Positions 10,463 through 17,829 of a DNA stretch of 64,000 bases are shown here, in pieces (position 1 is the first letter of the stretch; the number at the start of each line of letters is the position of its first letter). The DNA is taken from NCBI GenBank assembly GCA_003215555.1, contig QCKE01000002.1:98959-162958 (forward strand), read 5' to 3'. The notes below the pieces were generated by a model. The model was not told the DNA's origin and made no database searches. It worked only from the letters and a program-made list of their open reading frames with translations. The translations under genes were made by a program, and so were the position numbers. Origin of the DNA: Prochlorococcus sp. AG-409-K04. GTDB lineage: Bacteria > Cyanobacteriota > Cyanobacteriia > PCC-6307 > Cyanobiaceae.

Positions 10463-11656
10463 ATGGCCAGAGAGAAGTTCGAAAGAAACAAGCCTCATGT
10501 CAACATCGGGACTATCGGGCATGTTGATCATGGCAAAACTACCCTTACTGCTGCTATCACAAATGTGTTAGCTAAAAAAGGGCAGGCTCAAGCGCAAGAT
10601 TATGGTGATATTGATGGTGCTCCAGAGGAAAGAGAGCGCGGTATCACAATAAATACTGCTCATGTTGAGTATGAGACAGAGGGTAGGCATTATGCCCATG
10701 TTGATTGCCCAGGACATGCTGATTATGTGAAAAACATGATCACAGGTGCGGCGCAAATGGATGGGGCGATTTTAGTTTGTGCTGCTACCGATGGCCCTAT
10801 GGCTCAGACTAAAGAGCATATCCTGTTAGCAAAACAAGTTGGTGTTCCTGCGCTTGTTGTTGCTCTCAATAAATGTGACATGGTCGATGATCCTGAAATC
10901 ATAGAACTTGTTGAAATGGAAATTGGAGAACTTCTTGAAGGATATGGTTTCAATGATGTTCCAATTGTTCAAGTTTCTGGTTTAAAGGCTTTGGAAGGAG
11001 AGGCTGAATGGGAAGGCAAGGTAGAAGAGTTAATGAAAGCTGTTGATGACTCCATTCCAGAACCTGAAAGAGAAGTGGACAAACCTTTCTTAATGGCTGT
11101 AGAAGATGTTTTTTCTATTACAGGCAGAGGGACAGTAGCAACAGGTAGGATTGAAAGAGGAAAGGTAACTGTTGGAGAAGAAGTAGAGATTGTTGGAATT
11201 AAAGACACTCGACTTACAACAGTTACTGGTGTTGAGATGTTTCGCAAGCTCTTAGATGAAGGGATGGCAGGAGATAATGTTGGATTGCTGCTTCGAGGTG
11301 TTCAAAAAGAAGATATTGAACGTGGAATGGTTTTAGTTAAGAAAGGTTCTATTACTCCACACACACAATTTGAGGGAGAGGTTTATGTCTTGAAAAAAGA
11401 AGAAGGTGGAAGACATACCCCTTTCTTTGCGGGTTATAGACCTCAGTTTTATATTCGAACCACAGATGTTACTGGACAAATAACTGCATTTACAGCTGAT
11501 GATGGAAGTTCTGTTGAAATGGTGATGCCAGGAGATAGGATTAAAATGACAGGTGAATTGATTTGTCCTGTGGCGATTGAGCAAGGGATGAGATTTGCTA
11601 TTAGAGAAGGGGGAAGGACGATAGGTGCAGGAGTAGTTTCAAAGATTATTAAGTAA
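10463..11656 (+). CDS. tuf: Elongation factor Tu
   Basis: GTPase that delivers aminoacyl-tRNA to the ribosomal A site. The product (397 aa) has GHVDHGKTT at 19-27, the switch region [21 protein letters not shown] and NKCDMVDD, then the two beta-barrel domains ending in [14 protein letters not shown]. It lacks the short insertions of mitochondrial forms. It lies 46 nt after fusA. A 30-bp perfect palindrome and a terminator-like hairpin follow directly, so tuf may mark a boundary where transcript level falls before rpsJ. Confidence 0.98.
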   Translation: MAREKFERNKPHVNIGTIGHVDHGKTTLTAAITNVLAKKGQAQAQDYGDIDGAPEERERGITINTAHVEYETEGRHYAHVDCPGHADYVKNMITGAAQMDGAILVCAATDGPMAQTKEHILLAKQVGVPALVVALNKCDMVDDPEIIELVEMEIGELLEGYGFNDVPIVQVSGLKALEGEAEWEGKVEELMKAVDDSIPEPEREVDKPFLMAVEDVFSITGRGTVATGRIERGKVTVGEEVEIVGIKDTRLTTVTGVEMFRKLLDEGMAGDNVGLLLRGVQKEDIERGMVLVKKGSITPHTQFEGEVYVLKKEEGGRHTPFFAGYRPQFYIRTTDVTGQITAFTADDGSSVEMVMPGDRIKMTGELICPVAIEQGMRFAIREGGRTIGAGVVSKIIK

Positions 11657-11663
11657 ATCTTTT

Positions 11664-11693
11664 CTTATGGCTAGATTTAAATCTAGCCATAAG
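11664..11693 (+). repeat. Perfect 30-bp palindrome downstream of tuf
   Basis: Two 15-base arms, CTTATGGCTAGATTT and its exact reverse complement, meet with no spacer. It begins seven bases after the tuf stop. As RNA it would fold into a long stem with a minimal loop; as DNA it is a large two-fold symmetric site. No T-run follows directly, so termination would rely on the second hairpin 15 bases further on. Confidence 0.85.
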
Positions 11694-11707
11694 TTAGATT
11701 TATACTC

Positions 11708-11730
11708 AGGCTTTTTTAAGAAAGCCTTTT
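11708..11730 (+). terminator. Terminator-like hairpin between tuf and rpsJ
   Basis: AGGCTTT and AAAGCCT form a 7-bp stem around TTTAAG and are followed by TTT. The short U-tract suggests partial termination, which would set a lower level of rpsJ than of tuf. Function is inferred from structure and position. Confidence 0.5.
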
Positions 11731-11792
11731 GAACCTTGAAAATTCATTTTTATCCTTTTTTCTTAAGGAAGCACTTTTACTGATTTATTCTT

Positions 11793-12113
11793 ATGACAAC
11801 GGCTATAGTTCAGCAGAAGATTCGAATACGCCTTAAAGCTTTTGATAGGCGTATGTTAGATCTTTCTTGTGAAAAAATTATTGAAACGGCTGATAATACA
11901 GCGGCTACTGCCATTGGACCTATTCCTTTACCTACTAAAAGAAAGATTTACTGTGTTTTACGTTCTCCCCATGTAGATAAGGATTCTAGAGAACATTTTG
12001 AAACACGCACCCATAGAAGAATTATTGATATTTATAGCCCTTCAGCAAAAACGATTGATGCTTTGATGAAGCTTGATTTGCCTAGCGGAGTTGATATTGA
12101 GGTTAAACTTTAA
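11793..12113 (+). CDS. rpsJ: 30S ribosomal protein S10
   Basis: S10 is part of the 30S head and, in other bacteria, also the NusE antitermination factor. The 106-aa sequence has [16 protein letters not shown] at the start, [33 protein letters not shown] in the middle and the acidic SGVDIEVKL end, all standard. The placement directly after tuf is the ancestral order seen in cyanobacteria and plastids, where rpsJ is not in the S10 operon. A 136-nt gap containing two inverted repeats separates it from tuf. Confidence 0.97.
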   Translation: MTTAIVQQKIRIRLKAFDRRMLDLSCEKIIETADNTAATAIGPIPLPTKRKIYCVLRSPHVDKDSREHFETRTHRRIIDIYSPSAKTIDALMKLDLPSGVDIEVKL

Positions 12114-12176
12114 TGTTGGAAAACTCTCATTTGCTTAAAGATTTAAGTATCATTTAGATATGTTAGAGAGTGTTCC

Positions 12177-12839
12177 GTGACCGATATTTCTGTCAGGGAG
12201 TTGCCGCTATTCCCTCTTCCTGATGTTGTTCTTTTCCCTCAGGAAGTATTACCGCTTCATATCTTTGAATCTAGATATAGAATGATGCTGAAGACTGTTT
12301 TGGAGACAGATAGTCGTTTTGGAGTTGTTAGATTAAATCCCCAGACGAAGAAGATAGAAGATGTAGGTTGCTGTGCTCAAATTATTAAGCATCAAATATC
12401 TGATGATGGCCGAAGTAATATAGTTACAATGGGCCAACAAAGATTTAGGATTTTAGAAATTATTCGAGAAGCTCCTTTTTATACAGCCTTAGTTAGTTGG
12501 ATCGATGATCAAGCTACTGAAAATCAAGAGGATTTAGATGAACTTTCAAATACAGTTTTGGTTGCATTAAAAGATGTTGTTTCTTTAACTGGAAAGTTAA
12601 CAGATTCTGAAAGGCGCCTGCCTGAAGAATTGCCTAAGATAGCGAGAGAATTGTCCTTTTGGATTGCTTCACATCTAGGCGGACCAGCTGCTGAAGAGCA
12701 GCAGAGATTACTAGAAATGTTAGACACCACTGCAAGATTAGAACGTGAATATGAAATGCTTGATCATACGCGCAAGCAGTTAGCAGCTCGAACAGCATTA
12801 AAAGAATCACTATCGAATGCAGATCAGAAGAATAATTAA
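12177..12839 (+). CDS. Lon N-terminal-domain (substrate-binding) protein
   Basis: A stand-alone LON substrate-binding domain without the AAA+ or protease parts of Lon. The start PLFPLPDVVLFPQEVLPLHIFESRYRMML is the diagnostic PUA-like Lon-N signature. The last third is a helical stretch that may form a coiled coil around EEQQRLLEMLDTTARLEREYEML. Such proteins are widespread in cyanobacteria and plastids; the role is not established, perhaps as an adaptor in proteolysis. The start is GTG, 63 nt after rpsJ. The stop codon overlaps the ATG of the next gene by one base, which indicates translational coupling with the methyltransferase. Confidence 0.88.
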   Translation: MTDISVRELPLFPLPDVVLFPQEVLPLHIFESRYRMMLKTVLETDSRFGVVRLNPQTKKIEDVGCCAQIIKHQISDDGRSNIVTMGQQRFRILEIIREAPFYTALVSWIDDQATENQEDLDELSNTVLVALKDVVSLTGKLTDSERRLPEELPKIARELSFWIASHLGGPAAEEQQRLLEMLDTTARLEREYEMLDHTRKQLAARTALKESLSNADQKNN

Positions 12840-13768
12840 TGTTTGTTAATGTGTTCTTGCTTACTATATCTTTAGTAATTGTTATTTTGTTTTTTTGGCT
12901 GATTAACGATCGAAAATATACATCCATTAAAACGGTATCTGAATCTTATGATTCATGGACTAATGATAAATTATTAGAAGCATTGTGGGGCGAACATATT
13001 CATCTTGGGTATTATAAAAACCCTTCAAAAAATCAGGATTTTAGACAAGCAAAAATTGACTTTGTTCATTGTTTGGTCAAATGGAGTGGCTTAGATAAGC
13101 TACCCAAAGGATCTCGAATTCTTGATGTTGGATGCGGAATTGGTGGTAGCTCTAGAATTTTAGCTTTATATTATGGATTTGAAGTTATTGGAATAACTAT
13201 TAGTAATGAGCAGGTTAAAAGAGCTAATGACTTAACACCAAATAATGCTAATTGTAGTTTTAAAATAATGAATGCACTAAATTTAGAATTCGATGATGGA
13301 AGTTTTGACGGCGTTTGGAGTGTTGAAGCAGGGGCTCATATTTCAGATAAATATAAATTTGCTGATGAAATGCTTAGAGTGTTAAGGCCAGGAGGAGTTT
13401 TAGCTGTAGCTGATTGGAACAGAAGAAATTATGAACATGGAAAATTAGGAATAGTTGATCATTTATTAATGAAACAACTTTTAAATCAATGGTCTCACCC
13501 TGAATTTTCAAGTATTGAAGATTTTCGAGAAAATTTGTTAAATAGTACTTATTGTTCAGGAAATGTTGAAATTGATGATTGGACAAAATTCACTATACCA
13601 TCTTGGAATGATTCCATTATTGAAGGTATTAGAAGACCAATGCTTTGGATAAGATTAGGTCCAACTTCTTTAATTAAAGGTTTGCGAGAAATACCAACTA
13701 TATTAATGATGAAATGGGCATTTTCTAAAGGTCTAATGAAATTTGGAGTTTTTAGGGCTAGAGGTTGA
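12839..13768 (+). CDS. Membrane-anchored methyltransferase, probable MPBQ/MSBQ methyltransferase
   Basis: Class I SAM-dependent methyltransferase of 309 aa. Residues 3-22 form one hydrophobic helix that should anchor it in a membrane. Motif I, LDVGCGIGG, is at 95-103, followed by the acidic motif region, VWSVEAGAHI and the LRPGG post-motif. The segment YDSWTNDKLLEALWGEHIHLGYY matches the cyanobacterial Sll0418 type, which methylates 2-methyl-6-phytylbenzoquinol and its solanesyl analogue for tocopherol and plastoquinone. That assignment rests on family resemblance and the anchor. A gamma-tocopherol methyltransferase is the main alternative. It is coupled to the Lon-N gene by a 1-nt overlap. 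Confidence 0.75.
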   Translation: MFVNVFLLTISLVIVILFFWLINDRKYTSIKTVSESYDSWTNDKLLEALWGEHIHLGYYKNPSKNQDFRQAKIDFVHCLVKWSGLDKLPKGSRILDVGCGIGGSSRILALYYGFEVIGITISNEQVKRANDLTPNNANCSFKIMNALNLEFDDGSFDGVWSVEAGAHISDKYKFADEMLRVLRPGGVLAVADWNRRNYEHGKLGIVDHLLMKQLLNQWSHPEFSSIEDFRENLLNSTYCSGNVEIDDWTKFTIPSWNDSIIEGIRRPMLWIRLGPTSLIKGLREIPTILMMKWAFSKGLMKFGVFRARG

Positions 13769-13770
13769 GA

Positions 13771-14616
13771 TTATTCTAAATTTAATTGAGTATTTTTATA
13801 AGAACCAAAGTAAATTAGATTCTCACATAAAGGTTTTAACAGACTGTTTAATTTATTTTTTATATTATTAGTTTTTTCTTTTAATTCAATATCGATGAAG
13901 AAAATGTATTCACCCAACTCTCTTTTGGATGGTCTCGATTCTATTCTGCTCATGTTCAGCCCTAGCTCAGCGATACATTTTAAGGCTTCTAATAATGCAC
14001 CAGGAGTGTTGGCATGCAGCGAGAATGCAAAACTAGCAATGTCAGTAAATGGATTATCCTTCTCTTCATTTGTTAAAAGTACAAATCTAGTGCAATTTCC
14101 TGGCACATCATTAATAGGAAAAGCAATGTTTTGCACCCCTGAAAAGGAAGAAGAATCTTTTGATGCTATGGCGGCACGAAACTTACTGCCTTGGACCATT
14201 CTGACAGCTTCTGATGTTGAATTAGTGGGTAATTGAAGAGCATCAGGAAGGTTTGTATTTAGCCAATTGCTACATTGAGCAAGTGCTTGAGGATGAGACA
14301 AAACTTCGGATATTTCAGAAATATTGCCACTGCTAATTAATGCATGGCGAATTGGTAAGACTAATGCTCTTTGAATAAATATGTTGGGATAAGTCCATAG
14401 AGAATCTAAGGTTCCTGTGACCCCTCCTTCGACCGAGTTTTCTATAGGTACTACAGCAGCTTCACAATCTTTATTGGCAAGATGTTCAACTACTGACTTA
14501 AGCCCTTTACAAGCTACAAATTCAGGCTCTGAGAGCTTTTCGAGCTCTGCTAAAGAGCAAGCTGCTTGTTCAGCAAAGGTCCCTTTGGGTCCGAGATAGG
14601 CCACTTGAGTTGGCAT
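13771..14616 (-). CDS. pheA: Prephenate dehydratase
   Basis: Converts prephenate to phenylpyruvate for phenylalanine synthesis. The 281-aa chain has VAYLGPKGTFAEQAA at the start, EAAVVPIENSVEGGVTGTLD, and the catalytic-region NCTRFVLL. A C-terminal ACT domain follows (HANTPGALLEALKCIAELGLNMSRIESRPSK), which usually senses phenylalanine and gives feedback control. No chorismate mutase domain is fused, as is usual in cyanobacteria. It is convergent with the methyltransferase (2-nt gap) and divergent from the DUF1997 gene. Confidence 0.96.
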   Translation of the reverse strand: MPTQVAYLGPKGTFAEQAACSLAELEKLSEPEFVACKGLKSVVEHLANKDCEAAVVPIENSVEGGVTGTLDSLWTYPNIFIQRALVLPIRHALISSGNISEISEVLSHPQALAQCSNWLNTNLPDALQLPTNSTSEAVRMVQGSKFRAAIASKDSSSFSGVQNIAFPINDVPGNCTRFVLLTNEEKDNPFTDIASFAFSLHANTPGALLEALKCIAELGLNMSRIESRPSKRELGEYIFFIDIELKEKTNNIKNKLNSLLKPLCENLIYFGSYKNTQLNLE

Positions 14617-14670
14617 TAGTGAAAAAAGAGTGCAAGTGTCGATAGGATCATGACGCTTTAGTTGAGAATT

Positions 14671-15186
14671 ATGTCCCTGGCTTTTAATGCTAGACAGAAA
14701 ATTGACTTACCTGTCACAAAAAATATTCAGCGACTTCCTGATTATCTATTACAACAGGAAAGGGTTGTTGGAGCAATGCTTGAGCCAAAGAAACTAGTTT
14801 CTTTGGGACAAGGGGCTTTTCGATACAATGTCACTAGCTTCAAGGTTTTTCAATTAGAAGTCAATCCGGTGGTATCAATTGCAGTAGTTAACACTGAGGG
14901 AAACAAATTGCAAATGCACGCAACTGATAGTGAGCTTGATGGCTTGGGTATTGTTGATGATTTTGAATTGATGCTTGATGCAACATTAATTGCCACTGAA
15001 AAAGGTTTAATTGGTGAAGCTTTTCTTGGTGTAAGTGTTAGTCAACCTCCTTTGTTGCGATTAATACCTCCCAAATTATTGGAATCCACAGGACATTCAA
15101 TCTTGAATGGCATTTTGTTGGGAATTAAAGCTAGAGTTGGTCAGCAATTGACAAAAGATTTTTCTAATTGGTGTGATGAAAATTAA
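14671..15186 (+). CDS. DUF1997 family protein
   Basis: Conserved cyanobacterial/plastid protein of unknown function. I prefer the ATG here (171 aa) to a TTG nine bases upstream. The fold appears to be mostly beta with a [27 protein letters not shown] start and a central [19 protein letters not shown] strand region; the [29 protein letters not shown] helix closes it, recalling START/polyketide-cyclase-like proteins. No signal peptide or clear catalytic motif is seen. It shares a ~55-bp divergent promoter region with pheA and overlaps the rnhB stop by 4 nt on the opposite strand. Confidence 0.75.
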   Translation: MSLAFNARQKIDLPVTKNIQRLPDYLLQQERVVGAMLEPKKLVSLGQGAFRYNVTSFKVFQLEVNPVVSIAVVNTEGNKLQMHATDSELDGLGIVDDFELMLDATLIATEKGLIGEAFLGVSVSQPPLLRLIPPKLLESTGHSILNGILLGIKARVGQQLTKDFSNWCDEN

Positions 15187-15776
15187 TAGCTAATCGTCGT
15201 TTTAGATTTTATTTTCGAGATGAAAGTTTTTCTGTGTAAAGGTGTTTCACCTGATTGAATTAATTTCATGCGATGAAAGTATGTTCCATATCCAGCATTT
15301 TTTTCAAGACCATAATTGGGAAATTTGATAGCTAACCTTTGGATAAGAGAATCTCTCGCAACTTTTGCAATCACGCTAGCTGCTGCAATGGCGGCAGATT
15401 TATCTTCTCCTTTGATTAATGTTTGTTGTTCTCCTTTCCATAGCCTTAAAGGTAGATTTCCATCAATAAGAAGAATTTCTGGCTGAGGATTTAATCGATG
15501 TATTGCTCGAATCATTGCTTTCTCTGTAGCTAATCGTATTCCTAGAAAATCTATTTCTCTTGCTGAAGCTTGCCCAATTCCCCAATTAGTAGCCAGTGTT
15601 TTAATAAGGGGAACCATTGAGGTTCTTTTTTTAGGGGATAATTTTTTGCTATCTTTAAGTCCTGCATTAATCAACTTCAGTTCTGCTTGTTTATTTAAAA
15701 TAACAGCTGCCGCAAATACTGGGCCAAACAAAGAGCCTTTTCCTACTTCATCTATTCCAGCAATTTTCGAAAACAT
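15183..15776 (-). CDS. rnhB: Ribonuclease HII
   Basis: Cleaves RNA in RNA-DNA hybrids and at single ribonucleotides in DNA. The 197-aa sequence has the acidic metal ligands D9 and E10 in [22 protein letters not shown], the later LLIDGN aspartate and the conserved [20 protein letters not shown] helix. The first motif differs from the usual DEAGRGPLAGP in having K for R and S for P. The gene follows rne by 5 nt on the same strand, so the two ribonucleases are almost certainly co-transcribed. Confidence 0.94.
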   Translation of the reverse strand: MFSKIAGIDEVGKGSLFGPVFAAAVILNKQAELKLINAGLKDSKKLSPKKRTSMVPLIKTLATNWGIGQASAREIDFLGIRLATEKAMIRAIHRLNPQPEILLIDGNLPLRLWKGEQQTLIKGEDKSAAIAAASVIAKVARDSLIQRLAIKFPNYGLEKNAGYGTYFHRMKLIQSGETPLHRKTFISKIKSKTTISY

Positions 15777-15781
15777 AAATA

Positions 15782-17593
15782 TTAATTTGTGGCTGAAGAA
15801 CGGCGCCTTCTTCTTCGTGGGTCTTCTATTTCGTCTTCTGCAATTATGTTTTTATCTGATTGATCTAAGGAAGGATCTTGTATTTCATTTAATGAATTAG
15901 AATTTTCCTTAGAGTCAATAGTTAAATTGGTTTCATCTTCTATTTTATTATTTTCATTATTTAAAAGATTATTTTTTTTATCTAAGCTTTCTTCACCATT
16001 TAAATTAATATTTAAGGATGAATCTATTGGACTTAAATCTTGATTTATTTTTTCAGAATTTTTGTCATCAGATAATTTAACCTCAATTGAAAAATTATCC
16101 GTTTCAGGCTGATTTTGCAATATTAAAATAGGATTCAATCCTAGCTCACTATATACATATTGATGCTCTTCATCCATCTCAATAATAATATTATCCTTTT
16201 CTTCTTTTTTATTTGTGCTTTCTGAATTATTGATTTTTTTTGTAATTACTCCTTGACTATCTTCAATAACACTTTCATTTTGTTTGTTTGGATTTGTTAT
16301 AGATATTGATGCTTGTAAATTTACTTCATTCTTTGGTAATCCAGCATTAGCTTCTAATGTTTGAGGTTTTCCTTTTTCTGGAATGCTAGGGATGTGACCT
16401 AATCCTGAACAATTGCTGCATTCTGTGCTAAATAATTCATAAATATTTTGGCCCTGTCTTTTCCTTGTAAGTTCAACTAACCCTAATTCCGTTAATTGAG
16501 ATATTTGAGGTCTTGAAGAGTCATCTTTGATGGCAGCTGTAAAATATTCCAAGAGCTGTAGTTGGTCTCTACGTGATTCCATATCAATAAAATCAATAAT
16601 AATTACTCCTCCGATATTTCTTAATTTGAGTTGTCTAGCTATTTCTACAGCTGCTTCACAATTTGTCCAAAGAACTGTTTCTCTTGAATTTGCAGAGCGC
16701 GTGAAAGATCCTGAGTTTACATCTATTACAGTGAGCGCTTCTGTTGGCTCAATAATGATATAGCCTCCAGAAGGTAAATCTACTCTAGGTTTTAAAGCAT
16801 TTAAAATTGCTATATCGATTTTAAAATGTTCTATTAAATTACTTGTTTCAAGCAATTGTTCTATTTTTACATGTGACTTTTCTTTTGCGAGAAAACCTTG
16901 CGCTTTTTCTTTTCCTTCATTCGTTTCAACTATAATTTCAGAAACTTCTGAATTTATATGATCACGAAGTACTCTGTGGATAAAATCTTCATCTCGTCTT
17001 AGGAGAGTAGGTGGATTAGCACGTTCTGATGCTTCTTGAATCGATTCCCACTTTTTGATTAGTTGTTCTAGGTCATCAATTATAAATTCTTCTGATACTT
17101 CTTCTGCTTCAGATCTCAGTAAAATGCCTGTGCCAGGAGGTTTAATTAATACTCCTAAAGCTTTTAGGCGATTACGTTCGTTTTCAATATTAATTTGGCG
17201 AGATACATTTACACCTTGTCCATTTGGTTGAAGAACAAGATATCTTCCAGGAAGTGAAATATTACCTGTTAGTCGAGGCCCTTTATTTCCAGTAGGCTCT
17301 TTCATGACTTGTACTAAAACTTTTTGTCGAGGTTCTAGTAATTCGGTAATACTCCCAGCATTTTTTTTGAGCTTGAGCGGGCCTAAGTCAGTGACGTGAA
17401 TAAAACCATTCTTTTCACTTGCACCTATATTTACAAACGCTGCATCTATGCCTGGTAATACATTTTCTATGGTTCCAAGAAATATATCTCCAATTTGGTA
17501 ATGACCCTGTGCAACAATTAGTTTCTCTACTCGGCCATCGGAAAGCAAAGCGGCGATTCGCTCTTGCTCTGCAATGATGATTTTTTGGGGCAT
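15782..17593 (-). CDS. rne: Ribonuclease E/G, cyanobacterial form
   Basis: Endonuclease that starts mRNA decay and matures rRNA. At 603 aa it has a complete catalytic half: S1 domain near residues 35-125 ([26 protein letters not shown]), the 5'-sensor and RNase H-like parts, DNase I-like DVNSGSF with IIDFIDM metal ligands, and the Zn-link CSNC near 393. The last ~200 residues are acidic, Asn/Ser-rich and probably disordered. They end in [12 protein letters not shown], which matches the polyarginine peptide reported to bind PNPase in cyanobacterial RNase E. Upstream is the fused radical SAM gene; downstream is rnhB. Confidence 0.96.
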   Translation of the reverse strand: MPQKIIIAEQERIAALLSDGRVEKLIVAQGHYQIGDIFLGTIENVLPGIDAAFVNIGASEKNGFIHVTDLGPLKLKKNAGSITELLEPRQKVLVQVMKEPTGNKGPRLTGNISLPGRYLVLQPNGQGVNVSRQINIENERNRLKALGVLIKPPGTGILLRSEAEEVSEEFIIDDLEQLIKKWESIQEASERANPPTLLRRDEDFIHRVLRDHINSEVSEIIVETNEGKEKAQGFLAKEKSHVKIEQLLETSNLIEHFKIDIAILNALKPRVDLPSGGYIIIEPTEALTVIDVNSGSFTRSANSRETVLWTNCEAAVEIARQLKLRNIGGVIIIDFIDMESRRDQLQLLEYFTAAIKDDSSRPQISQLTELGLVELTRKRQGQNIYELFSTECSNCSGLGHIPSIPEKGKPQTLEANAGLPKNEVNLQASISITNPNKQNESVIEDSQGVITKKINNSESTNKKEEKDNIIIEMDEEHQYVYSELGLNPILILQNQPETDNFSIEVKLSDDKNSEKINQDLSPIDSSLNINLNGEESLDKKNNLLNNENNKIEDETNLTIDSKENSNSLNEIQDPSLDQSDKNIIAEDEIEDPRRRRRRSSATN

Positions 17594-17829
17594 ATAAAAA
17601 ATTAGAGTCCGTTCACTCTGTGTTTGAAAAATTGGCAGTGAAACTGCTTGAGTTAGTTAAAATCAAATACTAAGGTTTTTGGAAGGGATGAGGTGAGAGC
17701 TTTAGCTCTTATAGAAAGTTGATTACTTTTGATCCGGATATAACTTGCCGGATATTTTGAGTGGAAACGTAATTTTCTTCCAAATTCACTTAGGTCAATT
17801 TAGCTCTGCTGAGCTTTCTTCTAACCCAA
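17594..17829 (-). promoter_or_regulatory. rne leader / intergenic region
   Basis: This 236-bp gap precedes rne on the minus strand. It holds no ORF. A 6-bp inverted repeat ATCCGG / CCGGAT sits at 17732-17753, and a smaller GAGCT/AGCTC repeat at about 17696-17710. The long leader could carry autoregulation of rne, as in other bacteria, but no homologous element is recognised. Confidence 0.4.
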
